Shown here: positions 37,501-49,500 of the stretch, one piece after another
Position numbering within the stretch: position 1 is the stretch's first letter
Layout: each line of letters begins with the position of its first letter
Translations under genes and position numbers: made by a program
The notes under the pieces: generated by a model
Database searches by the model: none
What the model was told of the DNA's origin: nothing
The model's input: the letters and a program-made list of their open reading frames with translations, nothing else
Source: Paratinospora sagittata
Lineage: Eukaryota; Streptophyta; Magnoliopsida; Ranunculales; Menispermaceae
Length of the DNA stretch: 64,000 bases
Direction: 5' to 3'
Assembly (NCBI GenBank): GCA_035771175.1
Contig: CM069594.1
Span: 44,443,534-44,507,533, forward strand

Positions 37501-40500
37501 CCCTTCCATTTCTGAAGCCGTTCATGACACCACTTTCCTTCACCTTGTTAGTGATTCCATTCAGGCCATCTGCCAAAAAAGTATAGAGATAGGGGGATAT
37601 TGGGCACCCTGTCTTAACCCTTTAGAACCAATGATTTTACCCCTTGGCCTACCATTTATGAATATGGAAAAAGATACTGATGACAGGCATCCCCCAATCC
37701 ATCTGCGCCATCTAGGACCAAATCTTTTCTTCTCCATCACAAAATCAAGGAACTGCCATTTCACGGAGTCATAGGCTTTTGCAAAATCTACTTTCAACAG
37801 AAGCCCTTGTTTTTTGGCCATCCTATAGTCATCCACAGCTTCATTTGCAATCAAGATTGCATCTGTGATTTTTCTATCTTTGACAAATGCCACTGGTGTC
37901 TCTGCAACAGTAAAATTAATTGCCATCCGAAGTCTGGCAGCTAATGTCTTTGCAATGATCTTATAGAGACTGGTTATGAGGCCGATAGGTCTGAAGTCCC
38001 CTACTTTGATGGAATTGATCTTTTTTGGTATTAGGCTAATATAAGTTTCATTTGTGCATCTGTTGACCACCCCAGACTCATAAAATTCTTCCATCACCCC
38101 ATGGATATGTTATTTAAGAACCTTCCAATTCTTCTGGTAAAATAGCATTCTTAAGCCGTCGAGCCCTAGGGCCTTATCACCGTCACTACTGAAGACCACC
38201 TCTCTTATTTCATCCAAATCGAATGGTCTTTAAGGCCACAGTTGCTATGCCAAGGAAATCTAATTCTTGTTAATGCCTTCAATACCCCATTTCTGTGGAC
38301 AGTCATCATTGAACATCCGGCTGAAGTGACTGATGATTTCCTGGCATATCTCCTCTTTGTCTTCAATGATGGAACCATCATCCTTCTCCAGTTTTGATAA
38401 CAGGGATCTAGATCTTCTTAGGCTCAGCATTTTGTGGAAGTATTTTGTGTTGATGTCACCTTATTTCGCCCATCTAACCCTTGCTTTTTGACATGCCAGT
38501 CTATCAACAAGGACTACATACACCGAGGCATTTTTCTTCTTAGGTCTACCAACCCCCTCCCAAGCCACAAAAACTCCATATGATGTCTTCGCTAGCCTTA
38601 GCCACCCTCCAAGAATACAAAATAGTGATAAAAAATAGTTTAGAGCAAGCACAAGTATCTAGCCTCTTGGCAAGCAAATGGTAGTCAATATCCTTCCCCC
38701 AAACAAAAATCCCATTTTCCAACTATCTAGCCTCTTGGCATTCTTACTAATCAAGGGGTCCTAAAAAGTCCATTCTAAGAGGATTATCCCCAAAGAAAGA
38801 TTTTTCGATGTCAGAGAGATCGCCGAAAGCTGGAGATGTTGCCGTCGATGTCGCCAAAGATGGTTCGAGTAGACAATGTTGTCCGAGAATCCTCGGAGCA
38901 TCTAGACAACACAGCGATGAGTTAGGGCTTGTTATATTAAATAAAAAACATTTTCACAAATAAATCCTTATACTTCTTTGTCTTTATCCATGAACACCTT
39001 TTACTCTTTAAAAATTTCTTAGACCAACCTCCGCCCACCTAGTAGACCACCTATGCGGTTCTCCCCCAAAATTGCCTAGTCGTGGCCTAGGCGACGCCTT
39101 GACAACACCGCTTTCACCCCTCCATAAGAAAATTAGTACATTCAACAAACTGCAAATGGAGAGATCTATCATATTTCCTCCAATCTCAAAGCCTTCGAGA
39201 CCCCTCGAACTCTTTGCTTTCACCACATAGTCAAGGAATTTCCAATTAACATAATCATATGCCGTAGTAAAATCTAAGAGGGTAGACTAAGTAGCACCTT
39301 TCTTCGATCTACATATATGTTTATCCACTGAGTCATTAGCAACGAATACCATATCTGTAATTCATCTTTCATGGACAAAGGCCCTTAATTTGAAGGGACG
39401 GTTCCCCCAAAATTGTCTAGTTGTGGCCTAGGCGACGCCTTGACAACACCGCTTTGACCCCTTCGTAAGAAAATTAGTAGATTCAACAAACTGCAAATGG
39501 AGAGGTCTATCCCATTTCCTCCAATCTCAAAGCCTTCGAGACCCCTCGAACTCTTTGCTTTCACCACATAGTCAAGGAATTTCCAAATAACATAATCATA
39601 TGCCGTAGTAAAATCTAAGATGGTAGACTAAGTAGCACCTTTCTTCGATCTACATATATGTTTATCCATTGAGTCATTAGCAACGAATACCATATCTGTA
39701 ATTCATCTTTCATGGACAAAGGCCTCTTAATTTAAAGGGACGGTTAACACTTGTCTCAACCATGCAAATAAAACTTTTGAATCCCTTGTAGACGCTAGTA
39801 ACCAAGCCTATCAGTCACAAATTTGTGATATTCTTTGACCGCCTACCTTTATGGATCAAACAAATCTTGTCTCATTGGTAATGAAACTAATCACATTGTT
39901 TCTACTCGCCCAAAATAAATGATAATGAACTTATGAACTACGATCCATATCTAACGTAGGAGTAATAATTCATAAGATTCAAATGTACTCATTGAATGTA
40001 TGTTTGTATCTATTGGTGTGCCTATGTTTTTTTTTTTCACTTTTTATGCCCAAGGTAGAAAAATTTTCCTTGACCCCTTAACTGGACAAGATTTGTGCCG
40101 GCAAAATACCAAAAAGATTTTCCCTGCCTAGTGAACTTGACAAATCTCTAATAAAAAAGACCCTAAGCCTCATTAGAAATCAAAATGTCATCTCCATATA
40201 ATCAATGTGATACTTCTGCAGATTTCCTTGAAATTGCATATAGTGGCACCATAAATACAATTCACTCCCAAATTAAAATTTCTTAGCCAAAATCAAAATG
40301 TCAAATACGAATAGGTGGAAATATTAAAGGAAGGACAAACCAAAACATATAAAATTCTACGAGAAATTATCACATTATTAAGTTATATAACTAGAAAATG
40401 ATGATGACTATATCTACAGAGTACCAACATTGCATCATGGCCAATGTTAAGTGGATTCTTTGAGGACATAACTAGAAAATGATGATGACTATATCTACAG

Positions 40501-43500
40501 AGTACCAACACTGCATCATGTCCTAAGGTAAGTTTTCCAAACATAATAAATGATACAATTTCAACTTAAAATCTAAAGAGATGACAATTCCAACATTAAA
40601 ACATGTTCATAATTTTGAAAAGTGGAATAATCATTTTCATTTATGCTCCAATTTTTAAATAAAACATGGAGTTTTAAAATAAGCAAATGATTCTAGAAAA
40701 ATAAAAATAAAAAGTTAAGTGTTTCTAGAATTTTTCTTACGTATTTGTTTGAAAATATATATATATATATATATATATATCTAATAATCTATATATAAAG
40801 AAGGATGAAATGGACGATATCTCCCTGCTATTTCTGGACATAAATATGAAAGAATCCTAAATTTTTTCCAATTTTCAAACAAGCCTATGCTACTCATCTA
40901 GTAACCTTCCAAGCACTTCTAAAAGTCGAGATGACGGCCCAATCTACACCTATGCGATAGCCATTATAGTCCCAGGTCCAGACGAAAACAGAAAATTGCA
41001 ACAAGCTGACAGCCAATATAGAATAATGTCATACACAGGTGAAGGATCTGGGAAAGTAGAACAAATTTCATAGAGCTATTGAAAAATGTTCCAGATAAGG
41101 CTTTATGATAACACCAATATTCATGTTCTTATTACTAGAAAATGACAATAAAACAAAATAATGATTTGTGAAACCTTGTATCAACTATTTACTTTATAAG
41201 AACAAGTACAACTACAACAGCAAGAAAATATGTGAAATAGTAGAACTATAACAAACCTCGTCAGAGAATCAGGATCTATATCCTGCCACTCCACTTCTTC
41301 AATAATTTCCACTATATGCTTTATCCTTTGCTCAAATTCCACAGATTCTAGAAGGCTAAGATCATCACTCAGAAAGGGGCTTCCGTCAATAGGAACCATT
41401 AGCTGTCATGAGTCAAAATTTAAAAGAAATCTTCCCTTAGGTCAACCGAAGACAAGATATTTCCAAACACTTAACCTCATAAATTATTATATAAAACTTC
41501 CATATAAATATGACTTATCACAATCACAACATAAAGGCTCACCCTTCCATTAGTAATGACTGCACTGACACCAGAATCAAGCCCCAACTGGCCATAAAGA
41601 AAATTTGATACCTGTATGACATTTGAAATCAATTTTGAGACAAGTACCCTCTAATTGCAACTAAATATGAAAATTAGCAACGTATCCAAGAACTGAACTA
41701 AGTCCAAAAACATGTAACAGTGTAAAGTGAATGTTAAAACTGAAAAGAAAGGAAGGAAAAAAAGAAAAGGAAAAGGAAGAAAAGGGGAAAAGACAACATA
41801 TCAGGATCTTTCATTATGCTAAATAATCAAGAGGATTTTAAGTTATGGTGACCATAAAGATACCACGAAGAAATGCAATATAGAAGCATCTCAAACAAAA
41901 ATTATAATGCCAATGGATTCTTTGGGATAACATGCATCCAAAGCTAAAAAGAAAATATATACCTTATCCAAATGATTCTTCAATAAATCCATTGAAAAGT
42001 TTGAAAGAGCAGCTTTGTAGTCCTCATTTGGTAACCCATTTGCCTTTGCCAATTCACAAACTATTTCTATAAAAGACCCAGTGCTTTCAGAATCCACCAA
42101 AGATGTAAACATATATTCCTTCTCAAAAACGGAGCACAGTTGATCCAAAAAGTTCAACACCTTCTGCTTATGACTGCATGGGACAGGAAAACAAAAAGTT
42201 GTTAAGACCACTAACATAATACACATCAAGAACTTATTGATGTCATTAAACTCGGATATATGAAAATAAATGACAATTAATCCAAATTGTTGGAGTGCTG
42301 AAAATAGACAAAACAACTCCCAAGGATGTTACTGACCTAAATGATGCCACAGTGAATTCGAAGGCCTTTATGAAAAGAAAACTAGACGACCGAGCACTCC
42401 TATCAGCACCAAATAGAAAACCTAGACGAGCTCTTTTGGGTTCTCCCATCTACATTGTAGAGCAAATATTTGGCATGAGAAGACGATGGAGAAAAGAGGC
42501 ATAAAACTGAAAACACTAACAAAAGAATCAGTATCACTAGGATGAACCAATAACCAGGTAACGGATCCCTTCACGGAGAAGCTTCATCCCTTTCATGGAT
42601 GTAACATCAATAGAAACAAGATGAGTGACCGGCTTCAAATCATCTACAGCTGGAAAAGAGTTGGATTTAAGGAGCCAATTGCCAAGATAAATCTAAACAA
42701 TATGACGTGCAACAATAGCCAATTCAAAAAATGTAGGCTTACTTGCAGGGAAATGCAAGTAACTCATGTCCTTCAACACAAAATCGCTCCCAAGAAATGA
42801 TGAAGATAGAGATATAAAACTCTTCTGAGACTTTCCATCCCCAATGATCTATATCAAAACAAAGAAGAATAAGCAACACAATTCAAATGCAAATACGTAC
42901 AAAATAAGCCCCACATCAAATTTGAAATTTTAACAAGAGCCGAGCATTTCAAAATAAAACCATCTACAAGTTTACCTGTGGGTTATACCGATGATGGCCA
43001 TTTTCAGAAAGAAATTTGTCAAGAACATTTGTGCGTGCATTTATTTGACCATAATAAACTTGTTCTTGAATTCTTGGGAGCTCATCATTCATTGCATTTA
43101 TCAAGGCATCCTAAAGAGAACAAATTGAAACCAGTATATTATTAAGCAATCCTACGATAGAAATCAAAGATCTGTAGTAACAGAAGAAAATTTTATAATT
43201 TTATAACAAGCACATTTTAGATTATCCAAATGAAGGACAGTTAAAATTAGTCAAAAAACAACAATAAAAAGTACTTGTATGCTGCAAAAAAGCTATAATA
43301 TACCTCTGTCGACTCATAGACAAGCCCATTCATCAAGAGGCAACACTGCAATTTAGCCAAGCCAAGGCTATAAACGAAAAGAGAACTTTTCTCAGCCTTT
43401 TCCTTCAAAGTCAATTCCTTTTCGACTTTCAGCAACACATCTTGAGGTGGAGATTTCCCCTTTGATCTACACAAACAACACATATGGGTATCACACCACA

Positions 43501-46500
43501 GTTGCAATAACTCATAGAACTAAAAAAGGCAATAAAATTTGAAATTCGATAAATCAAAAGTTGTTGAGTGCGAAGAATATCAACTACTTAGGAAGGAATT
43601 TAATAGGACAGTTGTGGGGGTGAAAATTCAAAGGGTGGTCATCTCTTCCCTCGGTGGGTTCAACAGGTGGAATATTAGTTGCATGGGACTCGAGGAAAGT
43701 AAACGTATCTTCTTGCATGATTGGATCCTTTTCAGTATCAGTACAGATTAAGGCCCAAGGATCAGAATAGTGGTGGTCATCAGGGGTGTATGGCCCAAAC
43801 TCCCCAGCACAAAGACAGGAGTTCTGGGACGAGTTGTCAAGTTTATCTATGGTATGTGGAGACCGTTGGTGTGTTACTGGTGACTTCAACACTACTAGGA
43901 ATGTGGAAGAAAAGCTGAATAGCCCAAGATTGAATAGAAGTATGCAGGAGTTCGATTAGTTAGTTGGAGAACTTAATCTTAAGGATCCGCCACTTCGAAA
44001 TGCTTGATTCACATAGTCTAACCTTAGGGAAAATCCCATTTGCTGCCAGTTAGACAGGTTTCTATTTTCCTTGGGATGGGAAAATTTATTCCCCACTTTC
44101 CGCCAAGAAGCACTTCCAAGAGTAACGTCTGATCACAAGCCTATCATCCTTGATACTAATACTTTAAGATGGGGACCCACACCGTTCAGATTTGAGAACA
44201 TTTGGACATCCCACAGAGAGTTCACCAGGATTGTACAAGAGTGGTGGCAATCGGCGGCTGCAGATGGTAGAGTTGGGCACAGGTTCATGATGAAATTGAG
44301 GGTCATGAAGGACCATCTTAGACAATGGAACAAGGAGGTTTTTGGAGTTGTTTCAATGCAGAAAAAAGAATTAGAAGGCACCATTGAATCACTTGACAAA
44401 ATGGAGGAGGAAGAGAGCTAGTCTACGGAGTTGGTTGTGTTTAGAGGCTCTTCAAAGCAGATTTGGCTAGATTGTTCTTGAGAGAGGATAGATTAACAGT
44501 ACATAAATCAAAAATAAAATGGCTGCACGAAGGAGACGCGAATTTCAAATTCTTCTACAGCATGTTAAACAGTAGGCGTAACCAAAATTATATATCCAAA
44601 ATTGAGAAAGAAGATGGTACCCTGATCGAATCTATTGAAGGGGTTGTGGATGAGATCGTTTCGTTCTTCAAGCAGCTTTACACTTCATCCTCGGATAGCA
44701 CTCGAGTAGTAGAGGGGTTGGAGTGGGGGACTATCTCAAAGGAGGACAGACTATTCTTAGAGAGGCCATTCACGGTGGAGGAGGCCAAGCACGCGGTTTT
44801 CAGTTGTGATGGCAATGAGGCCCCAAGGTCTAATGGGTTCTCCATGATGTTTTATCAAAAGTCTTGGGAGGTGCTTCAAGATGATATCATGATGGTGTTG
44901 AATGATTTCTATCATAATGAAGTGGTCAACATGGCACTAAATGAGACCTACATCTATCTAATACCAAAGATTCACAATTCCTCTAAGCTCAAGGACAAAT
45001 TAGTATTGTGACGAGTATGTACAAAATCGACAAAATTCGATGAAATTAGACAGAGAAGTAAAAAAGATGTTACTTCATCAATAAAAAACAAAAAAACACT
45101 AATAATTATGTATTATTTTCAACTTCATCAACCAACATAGCAATATAAATTTTAAAAAATAATTTAACAAGTTAACAAATTATGTAGTTTATGGGATATG
45201 CTTTACCAAAAAAAAAAAAAGAAGCAAAATAAATAAATAGTTAAAGTCGAAATAAGATAAAAACTTAAAAAATAAATTAAAAGATTTCCTAAAGTCATCT
45301 TTTTTTAGTTAACTCTTATGAAACAAGATTAATAAACAACACATTCAAATAATAAACTAATAAATTAAGCATGATAGAATTCAAACTAGTAAAGTATATG
45401 GTCGAGAAGCAAGCCACCACAAAATTAAATATCAAAATAAAGAAAACAAATTAAGACCAAAAGCCGTCATTCAAATTCATCAACTCACTTAACAAGATTG
45501 ATTTTGTTGGTCGCTTATTGATATTTTTATGTATTAAAAGTGTTTATTTATATTAGTTTTTAGCTTATAGTACAATAAATTTAGATATTTAAGCATATAT
45601 GCAAAAATTCTCTAAACTTCTCTAATTTAGCAATTTTTTACAAAAATTCTCCATGTCGAATTAAACTTCTCCGAATTAATTCTGATTTTTGAAGGTCGAA
45701 GTTTAGGGCGAAATCGAAGTTTCGTACCTTGGAGAAAATGTCAAGTCCTTTCTATGGGAAAGGGGTTGGAGGTGTTTCAAAGAATAGTCTTGTTAACTGG
45801 GAAGTCGTTTGCAGATCAATTGATAAAGGTGGGCTCGGGATTGGGAATATATCTTCAAAGAACACTGCTCTATGTTCAAAGTGGCTATGGAGACAAGGAA
45901 AGGAAAGTCATTCATTATGGGCTCAAGTGGTTGATAGTACTCACGAGTGGGGTCAAAGTGAGACAAACTCAGGAAGGCTAAGAGGACCATCTTATAGAAG
46001 TCCTTGGAGGTTTATTTCATCCCTTGCCAATGATTTCTCACACCATCTCCAATTGAGGCTGGGAAAAGGGCACACTTTCCGATTCTGGGAAGATAGATGG
46101 TTGAACTCTTCTCCCCTTGCAAGCCTATATCCCAATTAGTTCCAAATTTCAGCCATCCACAACAAACTATAAAGTCATTCATAAACAATGTCCCTCAAAA
46201 CCAAACCAACCACATAACTGGGAACGTTCACCTTGCTAGAGGCCTCACAAGAAGGGCACAAAATGAATTTGACACTCTTATAACTAGATTAGAACAGGTA
46301 AGTCTTAGAACTACCCCGGATACTTTGTCTTGGGCACCCGATACATCAGAAAATTTCTCCTGTAAATCCTACTTTGAACTTTGAGATTCGTATTGGTGGC
46401 CCACCTGTCTTTGATCTCTCCCTTGTATCATGTATTTGGAATGTGCAGAGGTTCCTTTCAAAGTGAAGGTGTTTGGGTGGCTTGTTGCTCACAACTAGGC

Positions 46501-49500
46501 CAAATCTTGCGATGTTTTGCAGAAGCATTACCCCTCTTCTTGTCTTTCAACCCATTGTTGTATGTTATGTATGCATGATGGAGATCAATGGATCACCTGC
46601 CATGTAGCTAGGAGGATTTGGATCAAGTGGTCAAAAATTTCAGACAACAAGCTGCTCCCCCCATCTAATTTGATGGAAGGACTTTCTCTATGCCATACCA
46701 TGAACCTCGCAAAGCATGACAAAGAAGTAGGAGCGATCGCATTCTATGTGATCATATGGGCATTATGGCTTGAACGCAACCGAAGGATATTCAAGGATTT
46801 GGTAAAAGATGAATCAGATTTTTGGGACAAGATTAAACTCTTGGCAAGTACGTGGGTGTTTGCGTCTTCATGGTCAAAAGGCTTTTCAGTGTCTAATTGG
46901 TTTGCAAACTGGACATATTGCATGAACCAGGGTTTATGACTTTTGCTTTTTCTTTCTTGGTGGTTCTGGTTGCTGGTTTTGTTCTATAGCATGTCCATAG
47001 TCTCGGTTTCTATTAACTGGTGTTATATTTGTATGTTGTGTTGTATGCTGGGCAGTTTGTGCTGCCAGTATTGTGTAGGTGTTTAGCTTAGCTGTAGATA
47101 AGACAGTTAGCGCGTATGGGTGAGTTGCACTTCTGGTGCAATATTTTATATTTTGTATCCTGTATTTTGATTACATTTATAAAAAATCATATGTCTCTTC
47201 TCAAAAAAAAAAAAAGAAAGGAATATCAACTGCTTAAGTTAAGTAGAAAATCCAAGTGCTTTAACATACAGAAGTGCTTCAACAAATGCTCCTTCGACAT
47301 GATGCACTTCAAGACTTTCTTTACTGGGTTCTTCTAACATAATCCGTTGCCTATTCACCTGCCAAATATTAAGAAAATCAACAATAGCTTACTCATGAGT
47401 TTAAACCAAATTTAATAATATAATGGAAGTAACAACTTGAGGCATGCCACAAATATAAGATGTCAAATGGACAAATTCAAGAGGCCTTCCATGGTCATAC
47501 ATCCATACATATGAAGAGAGTTTCTGTAACTTCAACTTAATTCCACAAAATTGCAAACATTATAACTCATTTTTATTTTTTGAAACAAAGAGGAAAAGTA
47601 GCAAAAGAATTAAATTAGTTGAACTTCTCCGAATTTTTTGTGTTTTGAATAATCGAAAAATACAAATTATCTTGCTTGGTGAAATGCAATATTCTTGATT
47701 GGGACTCCTCGATAAAGACAAAACTCACAATCACGTAGTTTATCTTCTTTGTGACCTTTATTGGAAGACCAAATACACCTATAGTGTCCACTATTCATTA
47801 GCACTTGATCCTAAAGAATACAAATATATATGAATTTTCCACTATACATTAGTACTTGATCCTAAAGAATACAATTATATATGAATAGAAATGTTGAATT
47901 CCCAAACAAAAAAAGAAAATAAGATTCAGAACCAAGAATATAGGCTTTGAAAAAATAACATGCAATTTGTAAATTGTGTATTAAACCTATAAGATTTTGT
48001 TATATGTTAATAATTGACATTTCGATTTTGTATAACGGCGGGCCTTGGCGCAAAGCCACGGAATTGAATCTGGACTCTAGGCTCTCATTTGGATAATGTA
48101 GCTAGAAAGAAATAATAGAGTATTTAAGAAAGAATGGAAAGTCGGGATTCCTTATGCAACTAAATCAAATCGACTATGTCGCTTTAGATCTAGTCTAGAG
48201 GGTGCTTGATTATCCTAGGTTCTAAAACTGGCTCCGGGATTGGTCATTGCTTGTGTCATCTTATGTTGGGTTTCCAGATTCACGAGGACATTCATCCTCA
48301 AGTCTATGTACCGTGCACCTACCTCTCTTTCAACTTCATATTATATCTAGTTCCTGCTAAAAAAAACATTATATTTTAATGTATTATTACAAATCAATCT
48401 TATCATTCACATTTCCTTTACACTTAAATTTATTAACATATTGCTTCTTTCTTGCCCAACATTTTGTTCCATAACTAATAGCGTTCTCATAAAATTATTC
48501 TTTCAACTACAACAGGGTGCATCTATTAAACTATATTTTAGAAGCACTTCTCAATTTAAACTGATTTGTTTAATTCTATAATTAAAATCATTTCTTAATT
48601 TTTAATCCTAATGAATAATTCCGTCTAAAGACCATACGTTTCCATTCCTTGGTACCCCTAGGATTTCAATCTTTATCGCTAACCAACATATATTCCTACT
48701 TCCACAAAAATAATATGCTAATATTGAATTTAGTCTTATTAATCACCCAACTATTGAATTCTAAAGTTTTTTTCTAAATGTATAGTTTATCATTTACTCC
48801 TAATGAAGTTGCATCAGTTAAAATAATATTATTAACAAACTAAAAGCCATTCTTGTCAAGGCTCTGCCAAGGCCTTGCCGAGATATTTGAAGTTCTTAAA
48901 AACGTTTGGGTTTATTTAAAAATTGAAATTTCCTCAAAAAGCTTTTGTAATTTACTATAGTTTTAGAAGAGGCATGAAAGAAAACTAATTCATTCATTAG
49001 AACAAAGTTTTCAATTCTTCTAAAGCATAAATCTTAAAAACCCTATTATAATATAAAAGAAAATTAGTTTGAAAGAATTTAAGATTTAGAAAGTTTTAAC
49101 ATTTGCAATTATAGTTTTTCTTTTTGATTCCTTTCTTTCTCATGTCAATTTGTTTTTGATACTTGATTAGTTAAATAATTGAGTAATGACTTATATTTGG
49201 AGTGTTTAACTTTATAAAATATACAATGTACGTGTGAAGCCTTGCACAAACTAATAAAGTAATGAGCAAGGATGAAAGCTTGAATTCATCCTAACCTTTA
49301 GTCACTTAAAATTGCAGGGAAGTCTAATTCGACAAGGAGAGTTTTGCAAACATTCGACATTATAGAGAAGTATGAAGAATTTATTTCAAATGTTTTAAAA
49401 ATCTATGTTCCTTTTAGGTATGCTTGAACAAACATAATTATATACTTAAAAACTCATTAAATTGTGGAATATGATGCTCAAAAATAAGATTTAAATTATA

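Larger units (their letters stand above)
32523..38640 (-). mobile_element. LINE G, 5'-truncated, split by a 3.5-kb hAT-like element
   Basis: The minus-strand LINE starts near 38640 (QKARVRWAK then [12 protein letters not shown]), continues through RT and thumb to [14 protein letters not shown] at 36350, is interrupted by 32860-36337, and resumes at 32851 with [18 protein letters not shown] and ends at [11 protein letters not shown] (about 32540). No endonuclease domain or tail was seen. The subfamily resembles LINE C. Confidence 0.88.
43591..47220 (+). mobile_element. LINE J, filling UGGT intron between exons 5 and 6
   Basis: L1-type element with a poly-A tail (47203-47215) and a 16-bp target-site duplication. 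It starts inside the endonuclease ([18 protein letters not shown]), continues [38 protein letters not shown], the RT fingers [13 protein letters not shown] and then VTSMYKI. There it is joined to hAT copy 2, with loss of the RT palm, before [18 protein letters not shown] and the zf-RVT end ([14 protein letters not shown]). Confidence 0.94.
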
